In this document: positions 28,606 to 36,576 of the stretch, piece after piece
How positions within the stretch are numbered: the first letter of the stretch is position 1
Layout: every line of letters starts with the position of its first letter
Assembly (NCBI GenBank): GCA_963788115.1
Contig: CAWBFD010000004.1
Location: 744,001 to 808,000 of the forward strand
DNA length: 64,000 nt
Source of the DNA: CAWBFD01 sp963788115
GTDB lineage: Bacteria; Actinomycetota; Thermoleophilia; Solirubrobacterales; 70-9
Direction of reading: 5' to 3'
The notes under the pieces: model-generated
Databases searched by the model: none
Told to the model about the DNA's origin: nothing
The model's input: the letters and a program-made list of their open reading frames with translations, nothing else
Program-made: the position numbers and the translations under genes

Positions 28606-29376
28606 GTGGACATCGCCGCAGCCTTGGAGCTCCAGCGCCGCGGGATCGAGGGGTGGCTGAGGGCCATGGCGTCGGGCGCCGGCGATGCGCACATGTTCGC
28701 CGCTGACGGGGTCGCCGCCGCCGTGGTCCCGGCCTGCCCCGACCGCTCGGTCGTCAACTCGGTTGTCTACGAGGACGCCGACCGCTTGGCCGCGGCGTTC
28801 GAGGGGCTGGCCACGGCGTACGAGCGGGCCGGGGTCAGAGCATGGACGGTGTGGACCCCGGACAACGACCGTGAGGCGATCGCCCTGCTGAGGGCCTCGG
28901 GCCACATCTTCGACGGTGAGCCGGCGGCGATGTTGCTCGATCTCGACCGGCTGCCGGCGCCGGACCCCGGGGACCTCGACTGGGATGCCGATGCCTCACC
29001 GCAGGACGTCGGGCGGATCAATGATCTCGCCTACGGCCACCATGAAGAGAGCGGCTTTGAGCCGGCGATCGCGCAGACCTCGCCGGGAGGTGGGGTGCGC
29101 TTCTATCGCGCGAGGGTCGACGGCGAGCCGGCGAGCGTGCTGGAAACGGTGGATGCCGGCAGCGACTGCGTGGTCGCCTGGGTCGCGACGCTTGAGCGGT
29201 TCCGGGGCCGCGCGCTCGCGCGGAGGCTGCTCCATGCGGCGCTCGCCGAGGCCCGCGATCGGGGCATGGCCACGTCGACCCTGCAGGCAACGCGAATGGG
29301 CCTGCCCATCTACGAGCGGCTCGGGTACCGCACGGTCTGTCGTCTGCACATGTACGAGCGGCGAACGCCGCAATAA
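28606..29376 (+). CDS. GNAT-family N-acetyltransferase
   Basis: A 256-residue protein with a divergent N-terminal half and a C-terminal GNAT domain. The acetyl-CoA loop is 'VATLERFRGRALARRLLHAA' (about residues 198-217, R-x-x-G-x-A), followed by 'LQATRMGLPIYERLGYRTV', the usual last part of the fold. Acceptor unknown. GTG start 5 bases after the methyltransferase stop suggests co-transcription. Its TAA stop is part of the TAAGCT hexamer that may drive the next gene. Confidence 0.85.
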   Translation: MDIAAALELQRRGIEGWLRAMASGAGDAHMFAADGVAAAVVPACPDRSVVNSVVYEDADRLAAAFEGLATAYERAGVRAWTVWTPDNDREAIALLRASGHIFDGEPAAMLLDLDRLPAPDPGDLDWDADASPQDVGRINDLAYGHHEESGFEPAIAQTSPGGGVRFYRARVDGEPASVLETVDAGSDCVVAWVATLERFRGRALARRLLHAALAEARDRGMATSTLQATRMGLPIYERLGYRTVCRLHMYERRTPQ

Positions 29377-29379
29377 GCT
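29374..29379 (+). promoter_or_regulatory. Putative -10 element (TAAGCT) of a leaderless promoter
   Basis: TAAGCT starts with the stop codon of the acetyltransferase gene and lies 7 bases before ATG 29387. No Shine-Dalgarno sequence is seen. Pattern-based. Confidence 0.35.
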
Positions 29380-29386
29380 GCCGGCG

Positions 29387-29713
29387 ATGCCAGCGTCCTA
29401 CAGCGACGACGAGCTCGACGCCGCGATCGAGGCGCTGGCCGACCCGCGGCGCTTCCGCGCCGCCGAATCCGTTGTGAGCGCCCTGGCCCCCAAGCTTCAG
29501 CGGGTGCTCGCCGAGGCCCTCGAGGCCGGGGGCTGGTTCGGCGAGGCGCACGAGGCAGAGGCGCGCAAGGCGGCGCTCGTGCCGGCCGACGAGGAGCGGA
29601 TCACGGCCGTGCGGACGCTGCTCGCCGAGGAGGCACGGATGGGCATGATGGTCGGCGTCGCCGTAGGGTGGGCGCTCGCCGAGGAGCTGAGCAAGAGCGA
29701 CCAGGAGGACTGA
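29387..29713 (+). CDS. Small conserved-looking hypothetical protein
   Basis: A 108-residue, all-helical, acidic protein. It begins 'MPASYSDDELDAAIEALADP', continues with 'LQRVLAEALEAGGWFGEAHE' and ends with a slightly hydrophobic helix ('MGMMVGVAVGWALAEEL'). No named family recognised. Its stop TGA is immediately followed by the ATG of the MBL-fold hydrolase, so the two are coupled. ATG at 29387 is preceded by the TAAGCT hexamer at leaderless spacing. Confidence 0.7.
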   Translation: MPASYSDDELDAAIEALADPRRFRAAESVVSALAPKLQRVLAEALEAGGWFGEAHEAEARKAALVPADEERITAVRTLLAEEARMGMMVGVAVGWALAEELSKSDQED

Positions 29714-30427
29714 ATGGACATCCGTTGGCTAGGGCATGCCACCTTCGAGATCTCGGACGGGGCCGCGACACTGCTCGTCGACCCGTTCTTGAAGCCGAAC
29801 AACCCGTCCTCGCCGGTGACGGCCGAGGAGGTCGACCCCACCCACATCCTGATCACGCACGGGCACGCGGATCATCTCGCCGACGCGGTCGCCGTCGCAA
29901 AGCGGACCGGCGCGCCTTGCGTCGCCATCGTCGAGGTCGCCAACTGGCTCGCCCACCAGGGGGTCGAGGAGACGCACGATCCCAATCTCGGTGGGACGAT
30001 CGAGTTCGACTGGGGCTGGGTGAAGCTCGTGCAGGCCTTCCACACGAGCACGATGCCGGGATCCGAGGATGCTCCGTACAGCCCGGTGTACGGCGTCTCC
30101 GGCGGGACCGCGGCAGGGTTGGTGATCAATATCGGCGGCAAGACCATCTATCACACCGGTGACACCGCCCTGTTCGGAGACCTGAAGCTGATCGCCGAGC
30201 GCACCCCGGTCGACATCGCGCTGGTTCCGATCGGCGGTCACTACACGATGGATCGCCACGACGCGGCGGTTGCCGCGGAGCTGATCGGGGCCGAGACCGT
30301 GATTCCGATGCACTTCGACACCTTCCCTCCGGTCGAGACAGATGTCGAGGCGTTCAAGTCCGAGGTCGAATCGAGGACCTCCTCGCAGGTGGTCGTGCTC
30401 GAGCCGGGAGCCACCCACCGGGCATAG
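29714..30427 (+). CDS. UPF0173-type metal-dependent hydrolase (metallo-beta-lactamase fold)
   Basis: A 237-residue MBL-fold protein of the UPF0173/UlaG-like group. The first metal motif is 'ILITHGHADHLAD' (H-x-H-x-D-H, about residues 46-58). Downstream ligands are 'LVQAFHTS' (His), 'TIYHTGDTALFGDL' (Asp) and 'VIPMHFDTFPP' (His). The N-terminal 'IRWLGHATFEI' and 'LLVDPFL' are typical. Substrate is not known for this group. Starts directly after the previous stop codon (TGA-ATG), so they form a pair. Confidence 0.92.
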   Translation: MDIRWLGHATFEISDGAATLLVDPFLKPNNPSSPVTAEEVDPTHILITHGHADHLADAVAVAKRTGAPCVAIVEVANWLAHQGVEETHDPNLGGTIEFDWGWVKLVQAFHTSTMPGSEDAPYSPVYGVSGGTAAGLVINIGGKTIYHTGDTALFGDLKLIAERTPVDIALVPIGGHYTMDRHDAAVAAELIGAETVIPMHFDTFPPVETDVEAFKSEVESRTSSQVVVLEPGATHRA

Positions 30428-30436
30428 CTGAAACGT

Positions 30437-30442
30437 TAGGCT
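30437..30442 (+). promoter_or_regulatory. Putative -10 element (TAGGCT)
   Basis: TAGGCT, 10 bases before ATG 30453 of the R2lox-like gene, no ribosome binding site between. Same class as the other leaderless-type elements here. Confidence 0.35.
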
Positions 30443-30452
30443 TGGCGACGAG

Positions 30453-31379
30453 ATGGAGGCTGGGACGGATTCCCTGACCGCACTCGCGCATCGCGAGGAC
30501 TTCGTTGCCACCTCGGACCCGGCCCTGCAGGAGTCGGCCGACCGGGGAGAGGCGCAGCTCCTCTCCTACCGCCAGCTCTACGAGCTGTGGGAGCGCCAGC
30601 AGTGGGCGACCCAGGATCTCGACTTCTCACAGGACCGGGTCGACTGGAACGAACGGATCGATCCGGAGGAGCGCTTCTACCGGATGTACGGGCTGTCGGC
30701 CTTCTTCATCGGCGAGCAGCGAGTCGCCGACGAGCTCGGGCCGATCATGCGCGCGGCCCCAACCGAGGAGCAGCGCATCTTCCTCTCGACCCAGATCGCC
30801 GACGAGGCACGCCACGTCCGGTTCTTCGACCGCTTCTACAGCGAGGTCGGGGTGCTGGAGGGGGCCGACGACCTCCCCGAGCGCCTGCGCGCAACCGAGG
30901 AGCATCTGAACGAGGCGTTCCACGAGCTGTTCGACGACCTGCTGAAGACGCGGGTCGATCGCCTTGCGGCGAACCCCGATGACACCGGCGCCCTCGTGGA
31001 GACGATCACGCTCTACCACATGATCATCGAGGGGGCGCTGGCGCTCACCGGCCAGCACTTCATCATCGAGTACAACACCGAGCAGGGGACGCTCCCTGCA
31101 TTCGTCGAGGGCTTCCAGAAGGTCGCCCGTGACGAGCACCGACACATCGCATTCGGCGTGCGCTTCCTATCCGACATGGCCCGGGACGACCCCGGGCACC
31201 GGGAGGCGATCCAGGCGATGATGGCCGAGGCGCTGCCGGTCGCCGATCGCGTGCTGGACCCGCCGTGGGCGAAGTCCGACGAGGACTGGGAGATGTTCGG
31301 CACCAGCAAGGAGGAGACCCACGCGTTCGCCGCCCAGTGCCTCTCCCGCCGCCTCAAGGTCATCGGCCTCGCGGTCTGA
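30453..31379 (+). CDS. R2-like ligand-binding oxidase (R2lox), Mn/Fe ferritin-like protein
   Basis: A 308-residue ribonucleotide-reductase-R2-like protein. Metal ligands can be placed: Glu88 ('FFIGEQRVA'), Glu118/His121 ('ADEARHVRFF'), Glu193 ('YHMIIEGALALTGQ'), and Glu228/His231 ('RDEHRHIAFG'). The residues that form the tyrosine-valine ether cross-link in characterised R2lox proteins are also in register: Val91 (Glu88 plus 3) and Tyr188 (Glu193 minus 5). This separates it from true RNR R2, which has a radical tyrosine elsewhere. It probably uses oxygen at a Mn/Fe site to oxidise a bound lipid-like ligand; physiological substrate unknown. No nrdE/nrdA nearby supports a non-RNR role. Confidence 0.88.
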   Translation: MEAGTDSLTALAHREDFVATSDPALQESADRGEAQLLSYRQLYELWERQQWATQDLDFSQDRVDWNERIDPEERFYRMYGLSAFFIGEQRVADELGPIMRAAPTEEQRIFLSTQIADEARHVRFFDRFYSEVGVLEGADDLPERLRATEEHLNEAFHELFDDLLKTRVDRLAANPDDTGALVETITLYHMIIEGALALTGQHFIIEYNTEQGTLPAFVEGFQKVARDEHRHIAFGVRFLSDMARDDPGHREAIQAMMAEALPVADRVLDPPWAKSDEDWEMFGTSKEETHAFAAQCLSRRLKVIGLAV

Positions 31380-31519
31380 ATCCCTCATCCGGTCGGCCTC
31401 CGGTCGATCGTCGGTAGCGAGCGGTACGATCGGATGGCACATGAGACGTCTCTGTTTCCTTCGGTCGGAGGATGAGCCACGCCTGAGCGCCCGCGAGCAT
31501 GGTGCTTCCCCCATCAACG

Positions 31520-31634
31520 CACGCCGCGTTGCGCCGCGGGCATCGCGGCGTGTCCCGTACCCAGGCGTCTCAGCTCGAGACCAGGAAGGGGCTCGAGCTG
31601 AGGCACTGGGTCCCACCGGCTTCACCCGGCTGGG
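31520..31634 (+). other. Hairpin-rich noncoding leader before the NarL-type regulator
   Basis: The 264-base gap 31380-31643 has no convincing gene. Its 3' half holds three stems in a row: CACGCCGCG/CGCGGCGTG (31520-31528 with 31544-31552), CTCAGCTCGAG/CTCGAGCTGAG (31569-31579 with 31592-31602, perfect 11 bp), and CCCACCGG/CCGG(C)TGGG (31612-31634). The second loop contains CAGGAAGG, a GGA motif. Could be a structured 5' leader or a small RNA; no T-run terminator is seen. Confidence 0.45.
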
Positions 31635-31643
31635 TCAAGGCGC

Positions 31644-32294
31644 ATGAACGCGACCCGCCCGCGGGTGCGGGTGCTGGTCGCCGACGACCATCCGATCTAC
31701 AGGGAGGGGATCGTGCGTGCGGTCAAGGAGCGTCCGGACCTCGAGCTGGTCGGGGAGGCGAGCGACGGCCGAGTCGCGCTGGAGGAGATCAAGCAGGCCC
31801 AACCCGAGGTGGCGGTGCTCGACATCCGGATGCCGGAGCTGGATGGCCCTCAGGTCCTCAACGCGCTGCGGCGCGACGGGGTTGACACCGACGTCATCTT
31901 CCTCTCGGCGTTCATGGAGGGCGAGCTCGCCTATCAGACGGTTGCGGCCGGCGCCAAGGGCTATCTGTCCAAGGAGTCGTCGAGGCAGGAGATCTGCGAT
32001 GCGATCGTCGCCGTGGCACGCGGTGGCACCGCCCTGGCGCCCGAGGCCCAGGCGGGCCTCGCGGCCGAGATCCAGCATCGCGAGCGCTCCGCCGGGCGCC
32101 CGGCGCTCAGCCCCCGCGAGCAGGAGGTCCTGCAGCTGATCGCCGAGGGACTCTCGGCGCCGCAGATCGGCCGGCGCATCCACCTCAGCCCGACCACCGT
32201 CAAGAGCCATCTCCGCAGCCTCTACGAGAAGCTGGGCGTCTCCGATCGCGCCGCTGCGGTGGCCGAGGCGATGCGACGTGGCCTCCTCGAATAG
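31644..32294 (+). CDS. NarL/FixJ-family response regulator
   Basis: A 216-residue regulator. The receiver domain (1-125) has the acidic pair in 'VLVADDHPIYREG', phospho-acceptor Asp in 'VAVLDIRMPELDG' (about residue 60) and Lys in 'GAKGYLSKESS'. The LuxR-type HTH (about 152-210) begins 'LSPREQEVLQLIAEGLSAPQ' and includes 'LSPTTVKSHLRSLYEKLGV'. Phosphorylation by the adjacent kinase would allow DNA binding. The kinase gene starts 17 bases before this gene's stop, so they are translated together. A hairpin-rich leader lies upstream. Confidence 0.95.
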   Translation: MNATRPRVRVLVADDHPIYREGIVRAVKERPDLELVGEASDGRVALEEIKQAQPEVAVLDIRMPELDGPQVLNALRRDGVDTDVIFLSAFMEGELAYQTVAAGAKGYLSKESSRQEICDAIVAVARGGTALAPEAQAGLAAEIQHRERSAGRPALSPREQEVLQLIAEGLSAPQIGRRIHLSPTTVKSHLRSLYEKLGVSDRAAAVAEAMRRGLLE

Positions 32295-33015
32295 CCCGAC
32301 TGAGCTCGAGGCCCGTATCCGCGAGCTCGAGGCCCGTGTGCGCGACCAGGAGGTCGACATCCAACGCCTCCGGGAGGAACGCCGTGAGCTCGTGGCCCAG
32401 CTCCTGGGCGCTGAGGAGCAGACGCGCCGCGAGGTGGCCGAGGCGCTGCACGACGATGCCCTGCAGAGCCTGCTGGCGGCGCATCAGGAGCTGATCGAGG
32501 CGGCACCGGGGCGAGTCGGGGTGACCCGCGCCCACGATGTGATCTCGGTCGCGATCGACCGGCTCCGTGAGGCGGTCACCGCGCTCCACCCCGTCACTCG
32601 CGAGCAGGGCGGGCTGGAGGCGGCCCTCCGCGCGGTCGCCGCCCAGGCCGAGCGCCGGAGCGGGTTCAGCTGCACCGTGCAGGTCGACCCGGATGCAATC
32701 GGGCTCCACGACGACCTGATCCTCTCGGTGGCCCGCGAGCTGCTCACGAACGCGGTGAAGCACGCGAGCGCGGACCAGGTGTCCGTGTCCGTATCGCGAG
32801 GGCCCGGGGGCAAGCCGGCCATGCCAGGGGTCCTGCTCGAGGTGCGCGACGACGGCCAGGGGACCGAGGAGGTCAGCCTCGAACAGGCGGTTCGGGCTGG
32901 GCACGTCGGCCTCGCGTCCGTCACGCAGCGCCTCGAGGCCATCGGCGGCACCTTTGCGCTCAACAGCACCCCGGGCGAGGGGTCCACCGCCCGCGCGTGG
33001 TTCCCGGCGTCCTAG
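32278..33015 (+). CDS. Sensor histidine kinase (HisKA_3, NarX/DesK-like), soluble
   Basis: A 245-residue kinase. Residues 8-45 form a coiled coil ('LEARIRELEARVRDQEVDIQ'). The dimerisation/phosphoacceptor region is 'REVAEALHDDALQSLLAAHQ' with the His at about 58. The HATPase domain shows N-box 'VARELLTNAVKHASADQV', G1 'LLEVRDDGQG' and G2 'GHVGLASVTQRLEAIGG'. There is no membrane or recognised sensor domain, so the input must come through the coiled coil or a partner protein. GTG 32278 overlaps the regulator gene by 17 bases. Confidence 0.93.
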   Translation: MASSNSPTELEARIRELEARVRDQEVDIQRLREERRELVAQLLGAEEQTRREVAEALHDDALQSLLAAHQELIEAAPGRVGVTRAHDVISVAIDRLREAVTALHPVTREQGGLEAALRAVAAQAERRSGFSCTVQVDPDAIGLHDDLILSVARELLTNAVKHASADQVSVSVSRGPGGKPAMPGVLLEVRDDGQGTEEVSLEQAVRAGHVGLASVTQRLEAIGGTFALNSTPGEGSTARAWFPAS

Positions 33016-33040
33016 GATCGGCTCTAATATCGCCCCCGTC

Positions 33041-33124
33041 GCCGGGGTGGTGAAACTGGCAGACACGATCGGCTTAAGCCCGATTGCCCCTCGGGGCGTG
33101 GGGGTTCGAATCCCTCCCCCGGCA
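33041..33124 (+). tRNA. tRNA-Leu (UAA)
   Basis: Acceptor arms GCCGGGG (33041-33047) and CCCCGGC (33117-33123) pair perfectly, with A as discriminator at 33124. Anticodon stem ATCGG/CCGAT encloses the loop CTTAAGC, giving anticodon TAA (reads UUA). A long variable arm (GCCCCTCGGGGC region) and the T-arm GGGGTTCGAATCCCTC are typical of class II tRNA-Leu. CCA is not encoded. Confidence 0.96.
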
Positions 33125-33156
33125 TCGGCCCGCCTCGACGGCACCACCGGGCATGC

Positions 33157-33201
33157 CGATTGTCGACTTTTGCTCGCTATGCGAGTACAACTCGACACTC
33201 G
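33157..33201. repeat. 45-bp nested palindrome, copy 2
   Basis: Outer arms CGATTGTCGACTT (33157-33169) and AACTCGACACTCG (33189-33201) pair with two mismatches; the inner stem CTCGC (33173-33177) and GCGAG (33181-33185) is perfect around TAT. Same total length (45) as the copies at 13722 and 59386, and the same arm core. It lies 32 bases after tRNA-Leu. No T-run follows. Confidence 0.8.
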
Positions 33202-33298
33202 CGTTGGGGCGAGGAGAACACGTCGGGACGCGGAGGACCTCATCGCCGCCGGCTTCGTCGACACGCCGCTGTCGGCATCGCTGGTTGCGGTGAGGGCG

Positions 33299-34786
33299 CT
33301 AGAGCTGAGCCCAGACGGTCTTGGTCTCGAGGTAGGCGTCGAGGTTGGCGCGGCCCTTCTCGCGGCCGATGCCGGATGCCTTGTAGCCCCCGAACGGGGC
33401 TGCGGGGTCGCCACCGCCCCAGGTGTTGATGTAAACGCTGCCCGCCCGGAGCAGCGAAGCGAGCCGGTGGGCCTGGGAGATGTCACGTGTCCACAGCCCA
33501 GCGGCGAGCCCATACTCGGTGTCGTTGGCGCGCCTCGCGACCTCGTCGAGGTCCTCGAAGGGCATCGCCACCAACACCGGGCCGAAGATCTCCTCGCGCG
33601 CGATCCTCATCGAGTCCGAGACGCCCGTGAACAGGGTGGGGGAGACGAAGTAGCCCCCGCCGTCGCTCCCGTCAGGTGAGCCCCCCACGAGAGCCTCGGC
33701 GCCTTCGGCGAGCCCCGAGTCGATGTAGCCCTTCACCCGCTCGAACTGATCGGCGGAGACGACGGGCCCGAACTCGGACTCGGGATCAAGCCCGGACCCG
33801 ACCTTCGCACCACGGGCGAGGTCGGCGATCCGCTCGACCACCTGATCGAACACCCCGGCTTCGACGAACAGCCGCGACCCGGCATTGCACGCCTGACCGG
33901 AGTTGCTGTAGATCCCGTAGAAGGACCCCTTGACGGCCTGCTCGAGGTCGGCGTCGCCCAGGATGATGTTCGGGCTCTTGCCGCCGAGCTCGAGGGTCAC
34001 TCGCTTCAGCGAGCGCCCGCACTTGGCGCCGATCTCGCGCCCGACCTCGGTCGACCCGGTGAACGCGACTTTGGCGATGCCCGGATGGTCGACTAGGGCG
34101 GCGCCGGCGGAGCCGTCGCCGGTGAGCACGTTCAGAGTGCCCTCGGGGAACCCGGCCTCGAGCGCGAGCTCGCCGAGGCGAAGCGCCGTCAACGGGGTCT
34201 GCTCGGCAGGCTTCAGCACCATCGCGCAGCCGGCGGCGAGCGCGGGGGCCACCTTCCAGATGGCCATCAACAGGGGGTAGTTCCAGGGGATGATCAGGGC
34301 GCAGACCCCGACCGGCTCGCGGACCGTGTAGCAGAGCACGTCGCGGGCCGAGACCGGGATCGTCTCGCCCTCGATCTTGGTCGGCCAGCCGGCGTAGTAG
34401 CGAAGGTGGTTGATCGACGCCGCGATGTCGCCTCGGGCCGCGGCCAGTGGCTTGCCGTTGTCGAGCGATTCGAGCTCGGCGAGCTCCTCGCCGTTGGCCT
34501 TGAGCAACTCGGCCAGCGCGTGCATCAACGAGCTCCGCTTGGCCGGACTGACCATCCGCAGCGGCTCGTCGAGAGCCGCCTGGGCGGCGCGCACGGCCCG
34601 GTCGACATCCTCGGGCCCCGCCTGGGCGACGGCGGCGATCGGCTCGCCGGTGGCGGGATCGACGGTCTCGAACGTGGCGCCGCCGGCCGCCTCGGGCCGC
34701 TCACCGCCGATCACGAGGCGCTGCGGGGTACGGCCGATGAACGTGCGGGCGCCCTCCGAGAGGGCTTCGGCGGTGGCGGTCGGCAT
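33299..34786 (-). CDS. Aldehyde dehydrogenase family protein
   Basis: A 495-residue NAD(P)-dependent aldehyde dehydrogenase. Catalytic Glu is in 'VTLELGGKSPNII' and catalytic Cys in 'SNSGQACNAGSRLF'. The NAD fold segments 'IPWNYPLLMAIWKVAPALAA', 'LKPAEQTPLTALRLGELALE' and 'VAFTGSTEVGREI' are standard; it ends with 'PFGGYKASGIGREKG'. Exact aldehyde unknown, but divergence from a ThDP enzyme and an amine-oxidase-like flavoprotein suggests it oxidises an aldehyde from amine or alpha-keto-acid breakdown. ATG start, with TACGAT 8 bases upstream and no ribosome site, so possibly leaderless. Confidence 0.95.
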   Translation of the reverse strand: MPTATAEALSEGARTFIGRTPQRLVIGGERPEAAGGATFETVDPATGEPIAAVAQAGPEDVDRAVRAAQAALDEPLRMVSPAKRSSLMHALAELLKANGEELAELESLDNGKPLAAARGDIAASINHLRYYAGWPTKIEGETIPVSARDVLCYTVREPVGVCALIIPWNYPLLMAIWKVAPALAAGCAMVLKPAEQTPLTALRLGELALEAGFPEGTLNVLTGDGSAGAALVDHPGIAKVAFTGSTEVGREIGAKCGRSLKRVTLELGGKSPNIILGDADLEQAVKGSFYGIYSNSGQACNAGSRLFVEAGVFDQVVERIADLARGAKVGSGLDPESEFGPVVSADQFERVKGYIDSGLAEGAEALVGGSPDGSDGGGYFVSPTLFTGVSDSMRIAREEIFGPVLVAMPFEDLDEVARRANDTEYGLAAGLWTRDISQAHRLASLLRAGSVYINTWGGGDPAAPFGGYKASGIGREKGRANLDAYLETKTVWAQL

Positions 34787-34794
34787 TCCCTGGG

Positions 34795-34800
34795 ATCGTA
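34795..34800 (-). promoter_or_regulatory. Putative -10 element (TACGAT on minus strand)
   Basis: On the minus strand TACGAT ends 8 bases before the aldehyde dehydrogenase ATG. The opposite-strand element at 34820-34825 faces the other way, so two leaderless promoters may stand back to back within 49 bases. Confidence 0.4.
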
Positions 34801-34819
34801 TCTGGGTCTAGTGCTGCAC

Positions 34820-34825
34820 TAGGCT
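34820..34825 (+). promoter_or_regulatory. Putative -10 element (TAGGCT)
   Basis: TAGGCT lies 10 bases before ATG 34836 of the ThDP enzyme gene; no Shine-Dalgarno between. Pattern-based call. Confidence 0.4.
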
Positions 34826-34835
34826 TCGCTCCCCG

Positions 34836-36506
34836 ATGGCGACGAGGGAGCACACGGCCGGCACCGCGGCCGCGGCGACCGGGCCCGCCCATGGCGGCAA
34901 GCTGGTGGCGCGATCGCTCTCCGCGCGCGGAGTCAGCCACCTGTTCACGCTCTCGGGCGGCCATCTGTTCTCGATCTACGACGGCTGCCGCGAGCAGGGA
35001 ATTCGGATCGTCGACACGCGGCACGAGCAGGCCGCCGCGTGGGCCGCCGAGGGCTGGGCGAAGGCCACGCGCGAGCCGGGCGTCTGCGCCCTGACGGCCG
35101 GGCCGGGGGTGACCAACGGAACCTCGGCGATCGCCGGGGCCCAGGCGAACCGCTCGCCGCTCGTCGTGCTCGGCGGTCGTGCCCCGGAGATGCGATGGGG
35201 CTCGGGCTCCCTCCAGGAGATCGACCACCTTCCGTTCGTGGCTCCGCTGACCAAGGGCGCCGAGACGGTCACGGACTCGGCGGACATCCCGAGGGCAACG
35301 ACGCGGGCGCTGGACCTCGCGCTGGCACAGCCGAGTGGGCCGACGTTCGTCGACTATCCGCTCGACGTCGTCTTCTCGGAGGCGGCGGCCGAGCCGCCCG
35401 CCGCAGCAGCTCCCGGCCCGGCAGAGCCCGCTGCCGGCGTCGAGGACGCCGCCGAGCTGCTGGCGGCCGCCGAGCGCCCGGTGATCATGGCGGGCACCGG
35501 GCTTTACTGGGCGCACGGCGAGGACGAGCTTCGCGGTCTGGTCGAGTCGCTCGGGATCCCGACGTTCCTCAACGGGATGGGCCGCGGGTGCCTGCCCGCC
35601 GACCACGAGCTGTGCTTCAGTCGCGCCCGCGGGCAGGGGCTTCGAGAGGCCGACGTCGCGCTGGTGGTCGGGGTCCCGCTCGACTTCCGGCTCGGCTTCG
35701 GGCAGAGCTTCGGCGAGGAGACGAAGATCGTCTGGCTCGACGTCGCACCGAACCCGCTGACCGCGAACCGCCGCCCCGATCTCGAGCTGGTGGGCGACAT
35801 CCCGGCCAGCCTGGCCGCGCTGCGGGAGGGGGCGCTCGCGGCCCGCGGCGCCACCGGCCGAACCCGGGCGTGGACCGAGACCCTGTGGGCGACCGAGGCG
35901 GAGAAGCGCGACGCCGAGCGGGCCGAGCTCGACGACGACCGAGCGCCGCTGCATCCGCTGCGCGTCTATCGCGAGCTCGGCGACGTGCTCGACCGCGACG
36001 CGATCGTGATCGGCGACGGCGGCGACTTCGTCTCCTACGCGGGCCGGGTGATCGAGACTCACGAGCCAGGCTGCTGGATGGACCCCGGCCCGTACGGCTG
36101 CCTCGGGGCGGGACCCGGCCAGGCGATCGGCGCCAAGCTCGCTCGGCCCGACCGGCAGGTGTGCGTGCTGCTCGGCGACGGCGCGTTCGGCTTCTCCGGG
36201 CTCGAGTTCGACACCCTCGCCAGGCACGGCCTCCCGGTGGTCGGCGTGATCGGCAACAACGGCATCTGGGGCCTCGAGCACCATCCGATGAAGTTCCTCT
36301 ACGGCTACTCGGTCGCCGCCGAGCTGCGCCCGGCGACCCGGTACGACCAGGTCGCCGAGGCGCTCGGCTGCCACGCGGAGCTGGTGTCCCGACCGGATGA
36401 GCTGCGCCCCGCCCTCGAGCGCGCCTTCGCCGCCGACCGCCCGGCGCTCGTGAACGTGCTGACCGACCCCGAGGTCGTCTATCCGCGTAAGGCGGTGCTG
36501 GCCTGA
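34836..36506 (+). CDS. Thiamine-diphosphate-dependent enzyme (2-hydroxyacyl-CoA lyase/oxalyl-CoA decarboxylase-like)
   Basis: A 556-residue ThDP enzyme of the acetolactate-synthase superfamily. The PYR domain has the ThDP-activating Glu in 'VDTRHEQAAAWAAEGWAK' (about residue 67). The PP domain has the ThDP motif 'LLGDGAFGFSGLEFDTLARH' (about 447-466) through 'VVGVIGNNGIWGLEHH'. The phrase G-D-x-A-F-G-F-S-G-x-E resembles oxalyl-CoA decarboxylase and 2-hydroxyacyl-CoA lyase more than biosynthetic acetolactate synthase, and no small subunit gene is present. Substrate remains open. ATG start; divergent from the aldehyde dehydrogenase. A family B repeat follows its stop. Confidence 0.85.
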   Translation: MATREHTAGTAAAATGPAHGGKLVARSLSARGVSHLFTLSGGHLFSIYDGCREQGIRIVDTRHEQAAAWAAEGWAKATREPGVCALTAGPGVTNGTSAIAGAQANRSPLVVLGGRAPEMRWGSGSLQEIDHLPFVAPLTKGAETVTDSADIPRATTRALDLALAQPSGPTFVDYPLDVVFSEAAAEPPAAAAPGPAEPAAGVEDAAELLAAAERPVIMAGTGLYWAHGEDELRGLVESLGIPTFLNGMGRGCLPADHELCFSRARGQGLREADVALVVGVPLDFRLGFGQSFGEETKIVWLDVAPNPLTANRRPDLELVGDIPASLAALREGALAARGATGRTRAWTETLWATEAEKRDAERAELDDDRAPLHPLRVYRELGDVLDRDAIVIGDGGDFVSYAGRVIETHEPGCWMDPGPYGCLGAGPGQAIGAKLARPDRQVCVLLGDGAFGFSGLEFDTLARHGLPVVGVIGNNGIWGLEHHPMKFLYGYSVAAELRPATRYDQVAEALGCHAELVSRPDELRPALERAFAADRPALVNVLTDPEVVYPRKAVLA

Positions 36507-36518
36507 CAAGGTCTTTGT

Positions 36519-36570
36519 CCCGGAGCAGAGGGGCGAAGCCCCGATTGCGACGGGAGCGGCTGGTGTCGTT
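36519..36570 (+). repeat. 60-bp hairpin repeat (family B), copy 4
   Basis: Core CCCGGAGCAGAGGGGC, GAA, GCCCCGATTGCGACGGG (36519-36554), then GGCTGGTGTCGTT. The 5' flank differs from copies 2 and 3. It occupies almost all of the gap between the ThDP enzyme and the next flavoprotein gene. Confidence 0.88.
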
Positions 36571-36576
36571 CTAGTG

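Noticed and set aside
30453..31379. Class I ribonucleotide reductase small subunit
   Set aside because: The Tyr and Val of the R2lox cross-link are in register, the usual R2 radical-tyrosine context is not, and no large subunit gene is nearby.
33157..33201. Terminator of tRNA-Leu
   Set aside because: The structure lacks a T-run after the 3' arm and matches the 45-bp repeat family elsewhere, so it was placed there instead.
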